The notes under the pieces: generated by a model | What the model was told of the DNA's origin: nothing | The model's input: the letters and a program-made list of their open reading frames with translations, nothing else | The model's database searches: none | Assembly (NCBI GenBank): GCA_947034895.1 | Contig: OX344763.1 | Location: 80,619,093-80,683,092, forward strand | Direction: 5' to 3' | From: Rhytidiadelphus loreus | Lineage: Eukaryota; Streptophyta; Bryopsida; Hypnales; Hylocomiaceae | Length of the DNA: 64,000 nt | In this document: positions 37,501-49,830 of the stretch, piece by piece | Numbering within the stretch: the first letter of the stretch is position 1 | Layout: every line of letters begins with the position of its first letter | Translations under genes and position numbers: made by a program

Positions 37501-37843
37501 ATCCACAGTATACCCCGCAACGGACTCAACTACAACAACATCCTTAGGATCTGCTCCATGCATCTTCTCAAAACTCATTTCTTTTGGTACAATCCCTTCA
37601 CAGTTCCTGAATAATTCGAGGACTACCGATGGAATACGATTACAACGTTCCACTATTTATGTATGGGGGTAACCAAAGTGACCAAATGCTTGCTTCCGCA
37701 CAAAAACTTTGTTCCAACCACAAAAAATACAAGTCCTCGTATTTGCAGAACGAGCAGGGTTTGTTTCAATAACCAACCATGGATCCCACTCCTTTGTGGC
37801 TCTTCGAGTATCATTTATGTTCGTCCTCCTCCCCGCACCTCAG
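34565..37843 (-). pseudogene. hAT2: hAT-superfamily transposase with C-terminal extension
   Basis: A second hAT transposase, convergent with hAT1. A BED-like finger (RTCIFCGWNKVFVRKQAFG, about 37670-37740) precedes a TAA at 37657. The core then shows D in CSDGWSDT, D in LCTDNASV and CAAHILDLLLEDW. A single-base shift near 36590 leads to the second half, with hATC (CSASSCERNWSMY, VYIYTNSK). The frame continues past TAA 35246 and TGA 34769 into a basic stretch (KRLRKHSKSGIKR), a short heptad-like helix (VGGLETQVQNLNSEVE) and an acidic end (DTDSDADEAESDS). Like hAT1, it carries about 300-400 residues beyond hATC. A type B cluster lies about 400 bp upstream. The exact start is uncertain. Confidence 0.65.
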
Positions 37844-38244
37844 TTTGCCATATTGTTTATCTGATATGTGTTATTCCAATCTGGAACGTGTATCTATCCA
37901 AGTGCTTCGAAAAAAGAAGTTATGACAAAGCCACCACTTCAAGTAGTTTTCTAACCACTCAAAGCAAGGTTGTTGCCCTCCGAAGAATATAACATTGTAT
38001 GAAGCCTCTTGAGAAGATCCAAGCCATATGTTCATCAACGGAGCAATGAAAATCCAATGCTATTCTTCTACCTTTATAGTGCTTTCGGTCTTGCCTCCAC
38101 ACGCTCCAAGGATGGTTTTAGGTCACTGCTTCAGAACTATATTACACCTAAGGTCGCCCCACTTGACCGCTGGTCCACCTCCAGGCATATGGAGGCGCGC
38201 GCCTTTGCATGAGTCAACTTTGGGTCACATGGTGCGAACGTGGA

Positions 38245-38400
38245 TCCGGCAGGCGACTTCAGATTCGAAATAGGACGAACGCGAGTCCAAGGAGGGCAAC
38301 TTCGGGTCTCAGATGGACAACCTTGGGTCCCAGATGGGCAACTTCGGGTTTCATGGGAGACTTCGAGTGCCATGGGTGACCTTGAGGGAAAGAAGGGCGA
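38245..38400. repeat. Type B cluster upstream of hAT2
   Basis: Variants of GGGCAACTTCGGGTCTCAG and GGACAACCTTGGGTCCCAG recur about every 25 bp, roughly six units, with the inner bases varying freely. It sits about 400 bp from the presumed hAT2 start. Confidence 0.65.
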
Positions 38401-38422
38401 CTTCATGTGCATAAAGATTAAC

Positions 38423-38890
38423 TTAACCCCTAAAGGACCATTGTCCCCTCAAGGGACAAAATGGATTTTGGACAGGTTCCTATGATCTCAATTTTTGATG
38501 AATTTTTTGAAAACTTTCTCATAATATACGAGAACTGATTACCTTTATGGGAATATAAATTTTGTTTCAATTGGTGCGCGGGAACAAAAGTTATGGCATC
38601 TTTAACATAATTTGTAAAGAACATCTTTGGGCAGAAAAAGAAATATACAAGAATTTGAAATTTATTTTTTTATTTTTTTCTTCTAAAAGGTCATATTTTT
38701 GTCTACATGTGTAACTTTGATTTATTCCATTTGGATTAGTAATGTGAAAGTTATGAACAATATTGTTTTTCAGGAAATCAAAATGAAATGATTCAAAGCT
38801 TTTCACATAGATATAAATCATAAGAACCAATTTCAATATAAATTTTATTTTTTGAAATGCTTTGTGATTTGTGAAGAATATCATTAATTT
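38423..38890 (-). mobile_element. TTAA MITE family, truncated copy, inverted
   Basis: The outer end TTAACCCCTAAAGGACCATTGTCCCC is intact, with a gap-free match to the right end of the family in reverse. The interior (GGAACAAAAGTTATGG, GTGAAAGTTATGAACAATA) follows. The opposite end is missing near 38890. Confidence 0.65.
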
Positions 38891-39489
38891 TTTTGGGGAC
38901 CAACTGAATACCAAGTAGTGAAAACTACTTATCATACAAAAACTTTTGAACCACGTAGTGAGAAGTTCTAAAAATTGGTAGGCTTCAAATTTAATCCTTT
39001 AAAAAATGTTGTGCCAAAGGAAATTATTACAAATTCGATTCATGTTCCCCTTCTAAATATCACTATGATGCCAAAACAAACTATTTCACTCCTTACGGGT
39101 TTAGGATTTAGGAATATCTTCAAATCTATAGTAAACTTTATTTATTTTCACATTGTAGGAAGATCTTGCAATTGATGTACATGGCAAACTAGAAATTGTA
39201 TGAAGTTGTTCAAATATAAATGATTGTTTGGACGTTCGGTATGAATTTCTTAAACCTACAACACATGCAATAAATGTATTTGACATGTGTCTAATCATCA
39301 AGAATTAGATCTTCAAAACACATGAAGGCTAATTCAGATAGGAATATATATATATCTTTATTGAAGAAAAAAATATGGACCCCATTGTACAACATGAGGT
39401 GGTTCTAAAGGTGAAAGCAACCCTTCCGATACACACAAGTTTAGAAAAACAACTACCTATTAGTCTAGAAGACTATCTTTAGCCCAAAA
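38891..39489. other. AT-rich DNA 3' of K3, nothing recognised
   Basis: No gene-like frame or repeat was found. It probably holds the K3 3' untranslated region. Confidence 0.4.
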
Positions 39490-41046
39490 TCATGCAACAT
39501 CCATATTGGCCTCCTCTTCGCTTTTCTTCTTCATGACTTCAAGCTCATGGGCCGCAATTCTCTGAGCACTCTTCAAAAGGGTTAGGTCATAGTTACACAT
39601 CTTGTATTTTATCCAGAAATTCTTGAATATTCTCGCAAAACCGAGGTGTGCATTTCGGTACTCTATGTGCTCCTGAAACTGGTGTTCAAGCTTCTTCAAA
39701 GAAACTACCTCTGATGTCAGCACACAATGCTCTTCATCTACTAATAATGCATCCAAAGCCATTGGAAAGTCAATGAGGCCTACAACCGTGGTTTCTTTTA
39801 GGTCATTCAACCTTGACTGCGCCTCCTCCATAGTTTTCCTTTCGGTATTCAATCGGTTTTCATCTGCCTTGTACTCTTCCATTATTCTGGCCATTTGTTT
39901 GTCCAAGAACGGGTTGGAATCTGAGGTGGTGCCTCCATCTTTGCCTTTATTGAATTTCAAATAAAATTCCTCTAGCTCGTCCATTTCCTTTTGTTGAACT
40001 AACAAACAAACTTTCCCGCTTATGATTAGTGCTTCGAGGGTGTGCACATCGTTGGCCTCAATGTCACCACCAGTGCGTTCACGTTGGCTTTCACATTCCA
40101 TTTCTATTTCTACCAGTCTAGCAAAAATACCCTTCAATTGGACTTTATAAGCTTTTTTTCCTTGCCTTGTTGTGTCTTCAAGATATAATACTTTCCTTCC
40201 TGCTTCTTGAAGAGGTAGTTCTTTACATGAATGAAAAATCACCAGTGCTTGTTCAGCATCTTGTTGCAACCCGATCTCGCCATCCTCCTTGTCTTCCTCC
40301 ATTTCTCACACGCGTGCATATACATATTGAAGAACTTTGTCTTCTTCAGGATGACGGAATTGCATTGGTTCCAACGATCTAAGAGGCGTGACATGCAATG
40401 CTACTGCCCCTTCTGAGTCTCCAACAAAAGGTACCACCACTGCCATATTTTCTTCAAGTATTGGATCTTCATTTGGGGGCATGGGGTCTGCAATGTCTTC
40501 TTCATCTGAGTCGGTGGAGGTAGACGACTGGCCCCAATCGTAGTCTTCATCTGACACTTCTTCTTTGAAATGTTTTTTGGGCCCTAACCCATCCCTCAGA
40601 TTATTTGATGGATCTGCCGTTGGAATGTCTTTGGTAGTGGGAACTATGCTATTGGGGTTTTTCTTAATGGTCCTCTAATCCACAGTTCGTCGCAATTGTA
40701 GCTCTGCATAGACCATTTGGCATATACCCAATGAAACTTGGCTCCCCTTCATTGTTGATTTTTGATATAATGTCCGGTAAACTTCGATGCACCATTGCAC
40801 AAATGCATCATCTCTGTAGTAGTGAAGATTAGCATTGTTTTGGCTGATATGGACATTGTGCCGAAAGTAAGGGAATAGCTTATTGATATGGCACCACCCT
40901 ATGTATGCCTTGCAAGTGTTGAACGTCCAATCCGATTGCATGTTTTGCCAATTTGGAAATACCCTCACTGTTGGGTCCAAAAGGATGGCTACATTATGAC
41001 TATGGTGCTCTCCTTTCTTCTTAACCTTCTTCAAAGGGGGGGCCAT
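39490..41046 (-). pseudogene. K3: K-domain and coiled-coil gene
   Basis: This member has the clearest K domain: AILLDPTVRVFPNWQ, CKAYIGWCHINKLFPYFRH, YYRDDAFVQW, MVYAELQLRRTVD. One frame runs from ATG 41046 to TGA 39490 with only TAG at 40675 and TGA at 40306 inside. The TAG replaces the Trp of the family's V-D-W, so it arose from TGG; the TGA fits a former CGA. After the domain come a basic segment, an acidic Ser/Asp segment and a long probable coiled coil (about 40290-39500) that ends KKKSEEEANMDVA. Function is unknown; DNA or protein binding with self-association is only a guess. It is divergent from the small gene at 41477, with a 430-bp spacer. No motif cluster is seen upstream. Confidence 0.6.
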
Positions 41047-41403
41047 GGTGTATATATGATGTGTTGGTATCCTCCAAATGCTCAAAAAGTATGGTCTTCC
41101 ACAATCAGCAACGGAACAAAAAGTGTCCTAGACACACGATTCCAGTGCACGAACATGCATCTAGACGCTTGAAGGCATATGGAAGCCAAAGCACAACACT
41201 AGAAAAGAAAGTGGTAGCTCACGTCCTTAGCGAACGCATTTGTACTCGAAGTCACCCTGAGCACGTGCGGTGTCGTGCTGCAAATGCAGACATTATGTAG
41301 AATATGTATATGCATATGTTTTAATTAGATTTAAATATTTGTAGCATTTAAAGAAGATGACGTCATTTGAGGTGGCTTCAAGGTGACGCCTTTTCTCTTC
41401 GAC

Positions 41404-41410
41404 TATAAGG
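41404..41410 (+). promoter_or_regulatory. Possible TATA box of the 41.5-kb gene
   Basis: TATAAGG lies about 70 bp before ATG 41477 and is followed by a T-rich leader, an acceptable plant core promoter layout. Confidence 0.35.
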
Positions 41411-41476
41411 AGAAAGATTCACTTGAAAGCTTCATCTTATTTGATATTCTTCTTTGTGTTTCATTTAGATTACATT

Positions 41477-41935
41477 ATGTTGAACTGGAGGGTTTTTTCT
41501 GAGTCTCAAGATGAAGAATCTCAACCGGAGCGTGAGTTTGAATTTTCTTTATCGCAATTGCCGGATCAGCCACAATTGCCATTGGATCTTTTTTTGCTAC
41601 ATAGGCGACCAGAAGACAAAGCTGAACCATCTCGACCACCAAAACAACCTCGCGTGGAGAAACGATGGCACGTTAATTTTGATCGTGACGCTTGGGCAAT
41701 GGTGATTTTATTGCAAGTTGGATGTGTTGAACCCAGCAGCCGAGAAATAACATTTGAAGGATGTTTTGAAGGCTTAAACAAAAATCGATACTTTTGCATG
41801 GTGAAGCCTATCGAAGGGAGTCGTGGTCATTAACGATGGTTGGAAGGGTTAGTCAATCCTTTAACCAAGGCGGATCGTGTCAAATACGTTACTGCTACCG
41901 TCAAACGCATCCTCAAATTCTTGCAGATGGAGTGA
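41477..41935 (+). CDS. Small unknown protein, divergent from K3
   Basis: I do not recognise this protein. It starts MLNWRVFSESQDEE and has an acidic, Gln-rich N-terminus and a basic Pro/Lys stretch. A compact part follows (WHVNFDRDAWAMVILLQVGC, then GCFEGLNKNRYFCMV). The frame continues past a TAA at 41831, where CAA would fit, through RWLEGLVNPLTKADRVKYV to TGA 41933, about 150 codons in all. It shares the spacer with K3, so the two could be co-regulated. The TAA would truncate the last 34 residues. Confidence 0.4.
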
Positions 41936-42359
41936 CATTTCGATTGGAGCTCTAGTTTTTTACCTCTATTAGATATATATTGATTTTTAGTTCTTCATTC
42001 CATAGTTGGAGTGATTTATTGCAATAAATTTGTGTTTGTGAAGTAGTATGAAGAAATATTCGAATAGTTTATCTATTAGGTGAACTTGAAGTGAATTTCC
42101 TTCAAAGTTAAAGATAAAGAAATAGTTGTGGGGCCAAATAAGTGCTCAATTATTCATGTTGTAATTTTGGGAGTGAGTTAGGGGCTGACCTCACTTGTTT
42201 ATGTGGTTAGAGTGAAGATAAGGTGGAGAAAAGGTGAACACTATTCATCTTCTCTCCTTTTGAGAGTTAAGGGAAGACCCGAATGTTTGGAGAGCCATTC
42301 TGTTGTGAGTTTGAAGTATTTTGAAATGAAATTGAAAGGTGTTGTGTATCATGAAGTGT

Positions 42360-42795
42360 AGTTTTCAAATTGATCTCACTTTCTTGATTTGGAGTTGTAA
42401 AGCAAAAGTTGTGCTAGTTTGAGTGGAAGGAGGTTTGTTGCCTTTAAAATTAAGAGGCAGAGACTTTGACCGACCTTAAAAGATGTACAGGTTCTTTTTT
42501 TTCAATGAAATTTGGAGGGAGTGTAGTAAATTGTGTTAGCTTTTCATGAAGCTATCATTCGTTCTGTTTGGAGTTTGTATGAGAAAGTTGTGAGTGTGGA
42601 AGCAAAGGGAGGTCTGCTGCCTTTCCCTTCTCAAGGCCGAAACTTTGGATAGCCATAGAAGTTGGACAGAGTTTTAGAATTGTTTGAAATTTGGAGGAGA
42701 AGTAGATGATTGTACTAGCTTTCCGAAAAGCTATCATTTAATTCATTTGGAGTTGTAGATCAAGAGTGACACTTATCCAAAGTTTAGCTTGGAAA
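42360..42795. repeat. Degenerate 180-bp tandem repeat
   Basis: The block containing TTTGGAGTTGTA recurs near 42388, 42566 and 42746, spaced about 178-180 bp. Each unit has a GAAAGCTATCATT-type and a TGCCTTT-type segment. The last unit runs into the hexanucleotide array. Confidence 0.6.
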
Positions 42796-43002
42796 TTGGA
42801 GTTGGAGTTGGAGTTGGAGTTGGAGTTGGAGTTGGAGTTGGAGTTGGAGTTGGAGTTGGAGTTGGAGTTGGAGTTGGAGTTGGAGTTGGAGTTGGAGTTG
42901 GAGTTGGAGTTGGAGTTGGAGTTGGAGTTGGAGTTGGAGTTGGAGTTGGAGTTGGAGTTGGAGTTGGAGTTGGAGTTGGAGTTGGAGTTGGAGTTGGAGT
43001 TG
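42796..43002. repeat. (TTGGAG)n microsatellite, about 34 units
   Basis: A perfect hexanucleotide array of about 207 bp with no visible interruption. It is open in all three forward frames (Leu-Glu, Gly-Val and similar dipeptides), so open frames here are not genes. It starts inside the TTGGAGTTG core of the preceding 180-bp repeat. Confidence 0.95.
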
Positions 43003-43225
43003 AAGGAGCTTTGAAGACTTATGTGTTTGTGTGTGTAGCTTGTGGCTTTGTAAAATTTATTTTATTGTTGCGGGCGGTTTAATTACACCAACACTAGCTT
43101 CATTTTGTATTGTGGATGTGACGAAGTGGGGTTAATTGCCCACATGGTCGAGACTTTTATGTTGTTCCCATTGGTGAGGCAAGTTTGCTGGTCACCGTGG
43201 GTTTGAAATTTAGGATCCAATCCCT

Positions 43226-43275
43226 CGGACGGCTCAGCTTGTGGTCTGGCCGTCCCGTTTTACGTGTCCGAAGCC
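43226..43275. repeat. Small type A-like cluster
   Basis: TCGGACGGCTCAG, GGCCGTCCCG and GTGTCCGAAGCC within 50 bp. No gene start is near it. Confidence 0.35.
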
Positions 43276-43539
43276 CATGGTTTCTTATCACCCTACCTTA
43301 ACCCTTGGCTTATTTAGAAACACAACAGGATAGGACAACGAGTAGCAGTTTGAAGATTTGAAGACTCGAAAATTCGAAGACTTGAAGATTCGAAGTTTCT
43401 ACATTTTATCAATTCATTTGTTGATTTATATCATCTTACAATTTCTGTCATTCCCGAGCCATTTTTGGTCGCAGCTAGAATCCTCGTGATTTTCTGAAGC
43501 AAATGCTTTCTACTCGACAGCGGGATTAGGGTTTAGGGG

Positions 43540-43690
43540 GCGAGTGCGGTAAGTGGAGCGACTGCGGGTCCCGGAAAGTCTAGGCGACCGCGGATCCAGG
43601 AAGGGCGCGCACCACTTCAAGGCAACTGCGGGTCTAGGAAGGGCGCGTACGGCTTCAGGGCGACCGCGAATCCAGGGAAAGGTAGTAGGC
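43540..43690. repeat. Type B motif cluster
   Basis: GAGCGACTGCGGGTCCCGG, AGGCGACCGCGGATCCAGG, AAGGCAACTGCGGGTCTAGG and AGGGCGACCGCGAATCCAGG recur about every 30-35 bp. No gene start is seen nearby. Confidence 0.65.
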
Positions 43691-43725
43691 TCAGAAATGC
43701 GCAAAGAGAATTGACCCCCTCATTG

Positions 43726-44162
43726 CCGGCCAAGGTGAATTGACCCCCTCGTTGCCCCTCCAAGGCAAACCCTCGAATTTATTATTTGCCAAGCTTAATT
43801 TTCTTTTGGAATTCTGAATTCATATTTGCAATCAGAGAACCCAAATTACTCGAGGGAGATGCAAGAATTACCAAAAAATTGGCACAACATAAGGGGATTT
43901 TTTTTCAAACCTAAGTTGACCAGAGCAATGAGAGGGTCAATTCTCCCTGCGCCTCATTGCCCCAGTCAACTTACGTTTGAAAAAAAAGCCCCCTATGTTG
44001 TGCCAATTTTTTGGTAATCCTTGCATCTACAGAAAGTAATTTGGGGCCTGTAATTTCAAATATGAATTCAAAATTTCAAAAAAAAATTAAGCCTTGCAAA
44101 TAAAAAATTCCAGGGCTTGCTGTGGAGGAGCAATGAGGGGGGAAAATTCATCCTGGCCCTCA
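43726..44162. mobile_element. Foldback MITE (about 437 bp)
   Basis: The two halves are long imperfect inverted repeats that meet in a short centre near 43950. AAAAAATTGGCACAACATA on the left is matched by TATGTTGTGCCAATTTTTT on the right. The ends (GGTGAATTGACCCCCTC and GAGGGGGGAAAATTCATCC) are complementary. It has no coding capacity. A clear target duplication was not found, so the superfamily is open. A partial copy lies at 17310. Confidence 0.7.
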
Positions 44163-44235
44163 AAAATGGCTCATCTCAGGACTGCTCTCCCTTTTTAATG
44201 TATTTACTTAAATGAAAATATTTTTAGATCGTTTT

Positions 44236-46549
44236 TCAGACAAAGAAAAATAAAAGAGGAATCTAATACTAGTGGTTTTCATATTTTTTTCAAGTATTTT
44301 TTAATTACTTATAAATTTCCAAAGGACTTGTGTCATAGGTCCCTACTTATGCCCCTAGGTCTTCCGTAAAACATTCACTTGTAACTTCTAAAGAAAAATA
44401 CGAAAGTAAAGAGAATGGATTGGCTCTTACAATTGATAATTTTTTGTTCTTGAATCATTTAATGATTATGGAGGACAATTTATGAACTACAGTTTGTCCA
44501 TTTCAAAGCCACTTATAGGGTCCATTTTTAATGCTCGCTCCATTTCAGAGCCTTCTACCTTATCTTTACTTTCACATCCTCACAAATGGAGAGAGGAACC
44601 CTCTTTGAAATCTAATGGATGTCTGATTTGGAGAAACTCCCCAACTAAAAAAATATTTACAATAGTGTTTCCTTGAGTGTCAAATGCTTCAATGCACACC
44701 CTTGCCTGAGCAAAATAATTTATGTATCAATGAATAGGTGGTAGTGAAATTGTGGGCCACAAGAATTAAAAATATTCCCAACGTGTAATGAGTTTAATAG
44801 CTTTTCAAGTGATATTAAGTTTAGGAAGAGAACATTTTAGTGTGCCAATATAATTTGTAGTTCTTCATTTCACCTCCAATCCCAACCTTTTTTTATAAGC
44901 AATACACTCAAAGTAGAAAATGTAAATTTTTTGGGTTATCATCTCACAACTCTTATCCAATTTTGCACTCAAAGGAAACGTGCATACTAATACACAAGCT
45001 ATTCATATGGTTAGATTTTTGTTTCATAAAACTTGCTTCAATGGGAATAACTATAAGTCCATGCTCTTTTCAAATAGAAAAAATACACTTGGAAAGGCTT
45101 AGGCACTTAGGGCTTAATTAGTAATGCACTCTAATTGTTAATTTAAACTTATCTTTTGACTCTAAATAGATTATGCAAACACCCCTCTTGTAAAATCAAA
45201 TTTCATTTGCAAGTACTTATTCGTCATTGTCCATAATGACGAACAATTCTAATTAAATAAAGATTTAGCACAATTGAATTCTAAAATACTCTATATCATT
45301 ACAAATTAGTTACTTTAAAGTTTCAAAAAATCCCATGAAGACCTCGGTATAGGCCACGTGACGTGCTCCGAGGATTGGGCCAAGGATAACTCGAGTTCAA
45401 AACCTAAATGTTTTTCATCTCACTTCTGAACTTGAAGTGGTCCTTGACCGAACCCGTAAGACCAAACCAGAACCTCGTATATCATGCACATTTGGTTGGG
45501 AATCAAACCGCAGACCTCCCAGACTCCACTTGAGTTCGAAGAAGTCAACCCTTGTGTGAGAATCCCTTCCACTACTTCACCTTCCCATTGGTCACATCAG
45601 GAATCACCTTTGATGCACCACGCCTTGTCGATTCCATCTTTATTCTTTTTTTTCTTTGATTCTATGGGGCTTCAAAATACCATCAGTTGCCCAACACAAA
45701 ATAGTCTCGAAGTCGACCCACGGCTCCATAGCCCCACCCGAAGTCGCCCCATTTGAAGTCGCCTAAGTCCTAGAAAAGAGGGAATTACAAATGCATGAGT
45801 TTTCCTTCCTCTCTCAACCCGCGGTCGCCCCACCCGAAGTCGCCCCACTTGAAATCGCCCCAACACCACAGAAGAGGGAATTAAGAAGTCCCCAATTTCC
45901 CCCTTCTCTGGACCCGCGGTCGCCCCTACATCAGTATTTGAAAGAGTCACTTACCAAGATTGTAGTATTGGTAGGTGAGATCATAGAATATTTTCTAGAT
46001 AGCTTACAATTATATCACATGATCATTTTATTAAATGGTCCCTAACAAGGCTTCAATATCCACAAGCCCTACAATCATGAACCGAAAACCCTACAAAGGC
46101 CTTGCAAACTAGAACCCTAGAACCCAAACCTAAACCCTTAAATGCCCAACGCATTTTTGGATCTTTTATGAATTTGTTGTAACTTGAACAAGATGTCAAC
46201 ATTTTGAATCATAGAATCAATTTCTTTGTACTTCTTCATTTTTCTTCCCATCCCAAAAAACTTTATTTGTGCAAATTTTAAAATTGTTGTGGAGAGGGAT
46301 AATACACTCGAAGTAAAAAATGTACATTTCTCTTGTTATAATCTTACAACTCTTATGCAATTTTGCACTCAAAATAAATGTGCCTACTAACAAGCAAGTT
46401 GTTTAAACATTCATACAGTTAGATTCAAAAATAAATAGAAAAATTGCTTCAATGGGAATTACTATAAGTCCATGCTTTTTTTTCGTAGGAAAAATACAAG
46501 AGGGAAAGGCTTAGGCACTTAGGACTTAATTAGTAATGCACTCTAATTG
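44236..46549 (+). repeat. Long inverted repeat, left arm (2.3 kb)
   Basis: This arm is the reverse complement of 52371-54684; paired positions sum to 98920 throughout. Open frames of 64, 90, 92 and 84 codons give identical translations in both arms, so identity is very high, with only a few differences such as near 44268. The arm contains a tRNA-like segment (45480-45600), a type B cluster (45700-45925) and a partly repeated internal unit. No credible gene is present. Confidence 0.95.
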
Positions 46550-46559
46550 TAATGCACTT

Positions 46560-46880
46560 CAAGATTTTTTTTAAATGGCAAGCTTTGAATCATTCCATAT
46601 GGATTAGTGATGTGAAAGTTATGAAGCTTCTTGTTTTGTGGGCAACTAGTGACTTCTTGAAAGATTTTTTGAGCTTCCACTTTGAATGCTAATATCTTTC
46701 AATGTATAGGGTCAAGCATTACCAGAAAATCATTACATCATTTGAGACAAGTGTAGAAAAAGATGCTACACTTAGATTATAAAAATTAGTTAAAAAAATT
46801 ATTTCATAGTTGAGAGTAGCCAAAGTGATGGTTTTGAGTGGTTTTGACCCTAAAATGGCCTTCGGACTTCAGGGGTTAAA
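46560..46880 (-). mobile_element. TTAA MITE family, truncated copy, inverted
   Basis: The right terminus reads CGGACTTCAGGGGTTAA, with AAATGGCC just inside as in the family's left end. Interior blocks (GTGATGTGAAAGTTATGAA) match. The other end is lost at the edge of the inverted-repeat arm. The stretch 46881-47585 is AT-rich; it holds a weak related end near 47149 (TTAACCCTTATGTTCCCA) and no gene. Confidence 0.55.
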
Positions 46881-49381
46881 TTCACATCTAAAAAAGCTTT
46901 TATTAGTTTTTGATCATGGCTCAAACATATAGACCTTGCAATAATTTTTTGACCATGTACTCAAAAGTAATGAATGTGGAGAAAGCCTTCAAGGTACTCC
47001 TTGTAAAAATGCTTTGTGAAACATTAAAAGGAAAATACAAAATTTAATTTTTAATTTGCAGACCAAAATGGTTTTGTTGAGAGAAAACGGAATTTCTACA
47101 TATAAGGGTTAAATTAATTTCACCTAAAAATGGTGTAACGCATTTAACCCTTATGTTCCCATTTTTTCTAGCCCATTCAAACCAATTGAGAACTATCGTT
47201 TTTATTGCCAAAAACCTATTAAGATTATAAGAAAGTATTGAGTTTTTCTCGAATGAACCAATACAAGTGCCGATTGTCAATGCTTTTTAGAAGGAAAATG
47301 GGCTCCATTATTCCAAAGCTATATATCTTACTGTAGGATATCTTACTAGAACATTGAGCCTATTTAATTCATTCATTGCAACAAAATACAGACATTGATA
47401 TGAGAGATTCAATACAACATACCATGAAGAATAGATCCACAATATTGCCAATTTGGGGAAAATGGCACTTCATATTAAAATTTGATTACATGTACTAGAA
47501 GTACTACTCCAAAATGATACTATAGTATTCTTCTATCACACTACAACACGGAGTCCCGAAAAACTAATTATGGAGGCTTCATGTTCTAGGGTGGAACCAT
47601 GAGTGAAGCTACCACCTCAGAACATGTGAGTCTCATCTATACGTCAACATCCATAATCGCACGTAACTTTATTGTAAAGAACTTCCCCGACTCAGGGTTT
47701 TTGAATAGTTCCCTGTCATATTCACCCATATAACCAATTTTCATGTTCCAAATCAATTTACCAATAGAAAACAAATCAGACTTAACCGTATACTTGTGCA
47801 TGGCTTGCATCTTGTCAAGGCTCGTTTCTGAATCCTTTGACCCAAATACATAGAACAACTCTGGAGCCACCCACCATTTGCCTACCAACATGTCATCCCT
47901 CTCTTTCGTGGTTTTGTATCCAAAATGTGAGGGAGCTCCCTCTTGTATATGACTCACAATTTCCCAATCGCAAATCCCAATGTTTATAACATCATCCGAG
48001 TACGGCGGATAATGGATTAATATGTTGTTGGGAGACAAATCGTTGTGTAGAACACCTTCATTGTGTACAAGACTTGTCACATAAACAAGGGCCCATGCCA
48101 ACTTTGCCTTGTGCCTTCAAAAGAGGCTAATTTGCTTCACCTGGTCTTGTCGAAGTTCCTTCACCAACTTGATTTCGTGCCAATCGGCATGTGGCACGAC
48201 CTTCTCATTCAAGCGAAGAAGTTTGTTCAAATTACCACCATTCCACTACAATGTGTAGGCCTCTATTGTATTGGCGTGGATAGCCACAAATTTAACAATG
48301 GCTGGGTGATTTAAAGGACACACCAAGGCCTCAATGGATCGTCCATATCTCGCATCACGCGTGTTCATTTGCTTTGACACCTTCCCCGCAAAATGTACAT
48401 GCTTGGGTATTGTAGACATGCCATCAATGTATACCTTACGCACCTTTCCATACCCCCCTTGTTGGTCATATCCACTAAGCGGAACCACCTTTGCAGTAGA
48501 ATTGATCCACATGAGAGACGATCCACTGTTTTGAGAAAGAACAGCCTTCAATGCGTCCAACTGCCACCCCATTGCCCTAGATACAGTCTTCGATAGTCGA
48601 GAAGCCGCATTCTGCCAGTATGCCATTTTTGCGTGGAATTCAATGGTCTCCTTATTTTCACACCCAAGGACTATAGGTCGGTGCTCTACAATGATTTTTT
48701 TGGTATTGAAAATGATTTCCATGAGCACATTCTCCATCCACTTCTCATAGTTGCGAAAGTACGTTTCATCCATGTTAGTGTATTTTGGGGATTCTTTGCA
48801 CTTTTTCAGAATAAAAGTGCTCAAATCTCTCTTCAACTTAATGATGCCTGATTCTTTATGCCTCAAGTATGTAGACTCCAAGAATTCTACAGTGCATTCC
48901 TCGTACCATTCAAAATACACTCACTGTGCAAATATTGAATAATCTCGTGGAGGATAAGTTGGGTCCTTATCATGTGCCGGCTTTGACTTCTTCGACTTTG
49001 ATGATGACTCTCCACCCGTTGACTCATACGAGTCAACAATACAACAACGGCAGTGTTTTATGACTGCAAAAATATGACTAAGGATGACTAGTGACTACTC
49101 GCAGTCATATTCTTGGAAGTCAATACCTTGGGGAGAAATATGACTACAAAATATGACTGCCAGTCATTTTTGGGTCTTGTACTTCACGGGCGTATATTAT
49201 ACATCTGTTGGGAACACCAAAGTATTTCATGGGGAACGGTAGGAAACTTGTTTGAGAACATTGAGTTATATTATTAGTCATATTTTCACTGTAGTAACAT
49301 TTTTTTGTTTTTGGGCAACCTAAAAAAAACATGGGCAATCAAAAAAAATATAGACAAGCCATTGTTTAAAATTTTGAAACC

Positions 49382-49830
49382 TAATCACCACTTTTTAAGG
49401 GTTTTGAAACCCTAGCCACGACTTTTTAGGGTTTTGAAACCCTAGCCACGACTTTTTAGGGTTTTGAAACTCTAGCGATCATTTTTTTAGAGTTTTGAAA
49501 TCTTAGCCACTACTTCTTTTGACTCTTCTTCCTTACCTTTTGTTCTCTTTTGTCTCTTGTCTCTTTGAGTTCACTCTTGTTTCTTAGTTGTTGTGTTTTG
49601 TTGTATCTTGAGTTCACTCTTGTTTCTTAATTGTTGTGTTTTGTTGCATCTTGAGTTCACTCTTGTTTCTTAATTGTTGTGTTTTGTTGCATCTTGAACT
49701 CACTCTTGTTTCTTAGTTGTTTGTTTTGTTGCATCTTGAAATTACTCTTGCTTCTTAGTTGTTGTCTTTTGTTGCATCTTGAGTTACTCTTACTTCTTAG
49801 AGTTGTTGTCTTCTGTTGCATCTTCACTCT
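49382..49830. repeat. Two tandem arrays inside the CACTA-type element
   Basis: A unit of about 32-33 bp with TTTTAGGGTTTTGAAACCCT recurs four to five times to about 49510. From about 49560 a unit of about 54 bp (TTGTTGTGTTTTGTTGCATC, then CTTGAGTTCACTC) recurs five or more times and degrades rightwards. Confidence 0.75.

Noticed and set aside
42766..43082. Long Leu-Glu and Gly-Val open frames
   Set aside because: They are translations of the TTGGAG hexanucleotide array, open in every forward frame, with no start context or domain.
44482..46045. Four conserved open frames present in both inverted-repeat arms
   Set aside because: Their identity reflects the near-identical DNA of the arms. They overlap on both strands, include repeat clusters and have no domain.
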